A DNA stretch of 6,898 nt from an uncultured Ruminococcus sp. (GTDB taxonomy: Bacteria > Bacillota > Clostridia > Oscillospirales > Ruminococcaceae). Shown here one piece after another: positions 6,369 to 6,898 of this stretch. The stretch spans positions 1-6,898 of the forward strand of contig CAMWLD010000121.1 in assembly GCA_947175005.1 (NCBI GenBank). The letters are read 5' to 3'. Position 1 is the stretch's first letter. Each line of letters opens with the position of its first letter. The position numbers were made by a program, and so were the translations under genes. The notes below the pieces were generated by a model. The model was given only the letters and a program-made list of their open reading frames with translations. It ran no database searches and was not told where the DNA came from.

Positions 6369-6486
6369 GATATGTTATCTCCTTTTTGGCGCAGTCCAAT
6401 GCTTTGGGCATATTGCCTGCCTTGGCAAATTATCTGCTGTCCGCCAAATTTTATTGACCGACTGTCGGCTTTTTCCAAATATACTT
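6369..6486 (-). promoter_or_regulatory. Structured leader of the GH4 gene
   Basis: The leader from the predicted start (about 6486) to the ATG is roughly 118 bases, long for a simple gene. It can form a hairpin TTGCC/GGCAA (6413-6417 with 6424-6428). A longer stem pairs 6442-6448 with 6385-6391 (seven bases, TTTGGCG/CGCCAAA) and ends one base from the AGGAG ribosome binding site (6379-6383). A third pairing, TTGGC (6422-6426) with GCCAA (6443-6447), would exclude both. Alternative folds next to the ribosome binding site suggest, but do not prove, translational control. I recognise no known riboswitch. Confidence 0.35.
6458..6468. promoter_or_regulatory. Operator-like palindrome CCGAC-N-GTCGG
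   Basis: A perfect inverted repeat, CCGAC and GTCGG around one T, lies about 18-28 bases downstream of the predicted GH4 transcription start. Such a site just past the start is a common position for a repressor operator of a sugar-utilisation gene. No regulator gene is in the window, and the palindrome is short. Confidence 0.4.
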
Positions 6487-6492
6487 AATTAT

Positions 6493-6521
6493 ATTATCCT
6501 ATAAATCTTCTTTTTTGTCAA
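6493..6521 (-). promoter_or_regulatory. Strong sigma-A promoter of the GH4 gene
   Basis: On the minus strand a consensus TTGACA (6516-6521) is followed after 17 bases by GATAAT (6493-6498), five of six matches to the -10 consensus. The DNA just upstream is A/T-rich and includes the palindrome AATAAATTTATT (6539-6550), which could act as an UP element. The predicted start is near 6486. Confidence 0.8.
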
Positions 6522-6576
6522 GGGGTTATTGAAAAATTAATAAATTTATTGGTGTGCGGTGTCGGATTTGCCTCCG

Positions 6577-6757
6577 CTCAAACACCGGGGAGTGGCTTTT
6601 CTCCCCACTCAAACGCCGTGGGGTGGCTTTTCTTCCCACTCAAACGCCGTAGGGTGGCTTTTTTCCTCGAACGCCGAGAAATGGCTTTGCTCTCTCTCAT
6701 GCGCAGAGGGACTGGCTTTATTTCCCCTCAAACGCCGGGGAGAGGGCTTATTTGTGT
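6577..6757. repeat. Tandem array of about six 31-bp hairpin-bearing units
   Basis: Units begin at 6577, 6608, 6639, 6666, 6696 and 6727 (lengths 31, 31, 27, 30, 31, about 31). Each has a conserved start near CTCAAACGCCG and a conserved core GTGGCTTTT. Between and after these lie G-rich and C-rich arms that differ between units yet stay complementary in several: GGGGAG/CTCCCC in unit 1, GTGGG/CCCAC in unit 2, GAGGG/CCCTC in unit 5, and a short GAGA/TCTC in unit 4. A weaker seventh unit with GCGG/CCGC may precede the array (about 6546-6576). There are no spacers of CRISPR type. The array lies upstream of the GH4 promoter, so it is not in that mRNA. Confidence 0.8.
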
Positions 6758-6898
6758 TACTGTGAATGAGTTGTTGAAATGCGTTGGTTTGTTGGTAGAT
6801 GTGAGTTGCCTGTTACTATGAAATGTGACTTTGTTTATGAAAAGCTTGACTTTGCAAACGACTGTAAGTTGCCGTCCAAAGGGACAACCTCCCAGGGG
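6758..6898. other. Gene-free right edge with degenerate short repeats
   Basis: I see no gene here. TGTTACTGTGAA (6755-6766) recurs as TGTTACTATGAA (6811-6822). Variants of GAGTTGCC/AAGTTGCC and GACTTTG also recur, so the stretch looks like decayed repeat DNA. At the edge, 6868-6888 forms a bulged hairpin (GTT-GTCC with GGAC-AAC), followed by CCTCCCAGGGG; this may be the border of another intergenic element that continues beyond the window. Confidence 0.4.

Noticed and set aside
6577..6757. CRISPR array
   Set aside because: The units abut without unique spacers, and the units themselves vary; there is no cas gene.
6549..6821. A 90-codon plus-strand open frame (and an overlapping 68-codon one) through the 31-bp repeats
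   Set aside because: The 31-bp unit shifts frame each time and unit lengths vary, so the reading is a by-product of the repeat. There is no ribosome binding site, and the arms are constrained as complementary pairs rather than as codons.

Overview
The window looks like chromosomal DNA from a low-to-moderate-GC Firmicute, most likely a gut Clostridia member of the Ruminococcus/Oscillospiraceae type. This is inferred from AGGAG-type ribosome binding sites, near-consensus TTGACA/TATAAT promoters, the style of the proteins and the gene mix; no rRNA or marker phylogeny could be run. All six genes I accept lie on the minus strand, so the window reads from right to left.

Right to left: (1) 6369-6898 is a long gene-free stretch. 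It holds a degenerate repeat region at the right edge, a tandem array of about six 31-bp units (6577-6757), and a strong promoter with a structured leader for the next gene. (2) 4983-6368 encodes a family GH4-type NAD-dependent glycosidase homologue. Its fold motifs are kept, but the residues that normally hold the catalytic metal appear to be replaced. (3) 2599-4764 encodes polyphosphate kinase 1 with all recognised catalytic residues and a lysine/arginine-rich C-terminal tail. (4) 2254-2478 encodes a 74-residue single-pass membrane protein of unknown function with its own promoter. (5) 989-2083 encodes the universal P-loop ATPase YchF, closely followed by (6) a small two-pass membrane protein (499-957) that is probably co-transcribed with it. 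(7) 209-498 is non-coding and holds strong inverted repeats, an element-like open stretch and a very good promoter for (8) a nitrilase-superfamily amidohydrolase whose first 69 codons enter the window (1-208).

The genes do not form an obvious pathway. YchF and PPK are housekeeping or stress-related genes; the GH4 homologue and the amidohydrolase look like independently regulated metabolic genes. There is no complete mobile element, CRISPR array, tRNA or rRNA. The least ordinary material is the 31-bp hairpin-bearing tandem array, the GH4 protein with altered active-site motifs, the GH4 leader, and a shared 7-bp tandem repeat placed in the leaders of both ychF and ppk.
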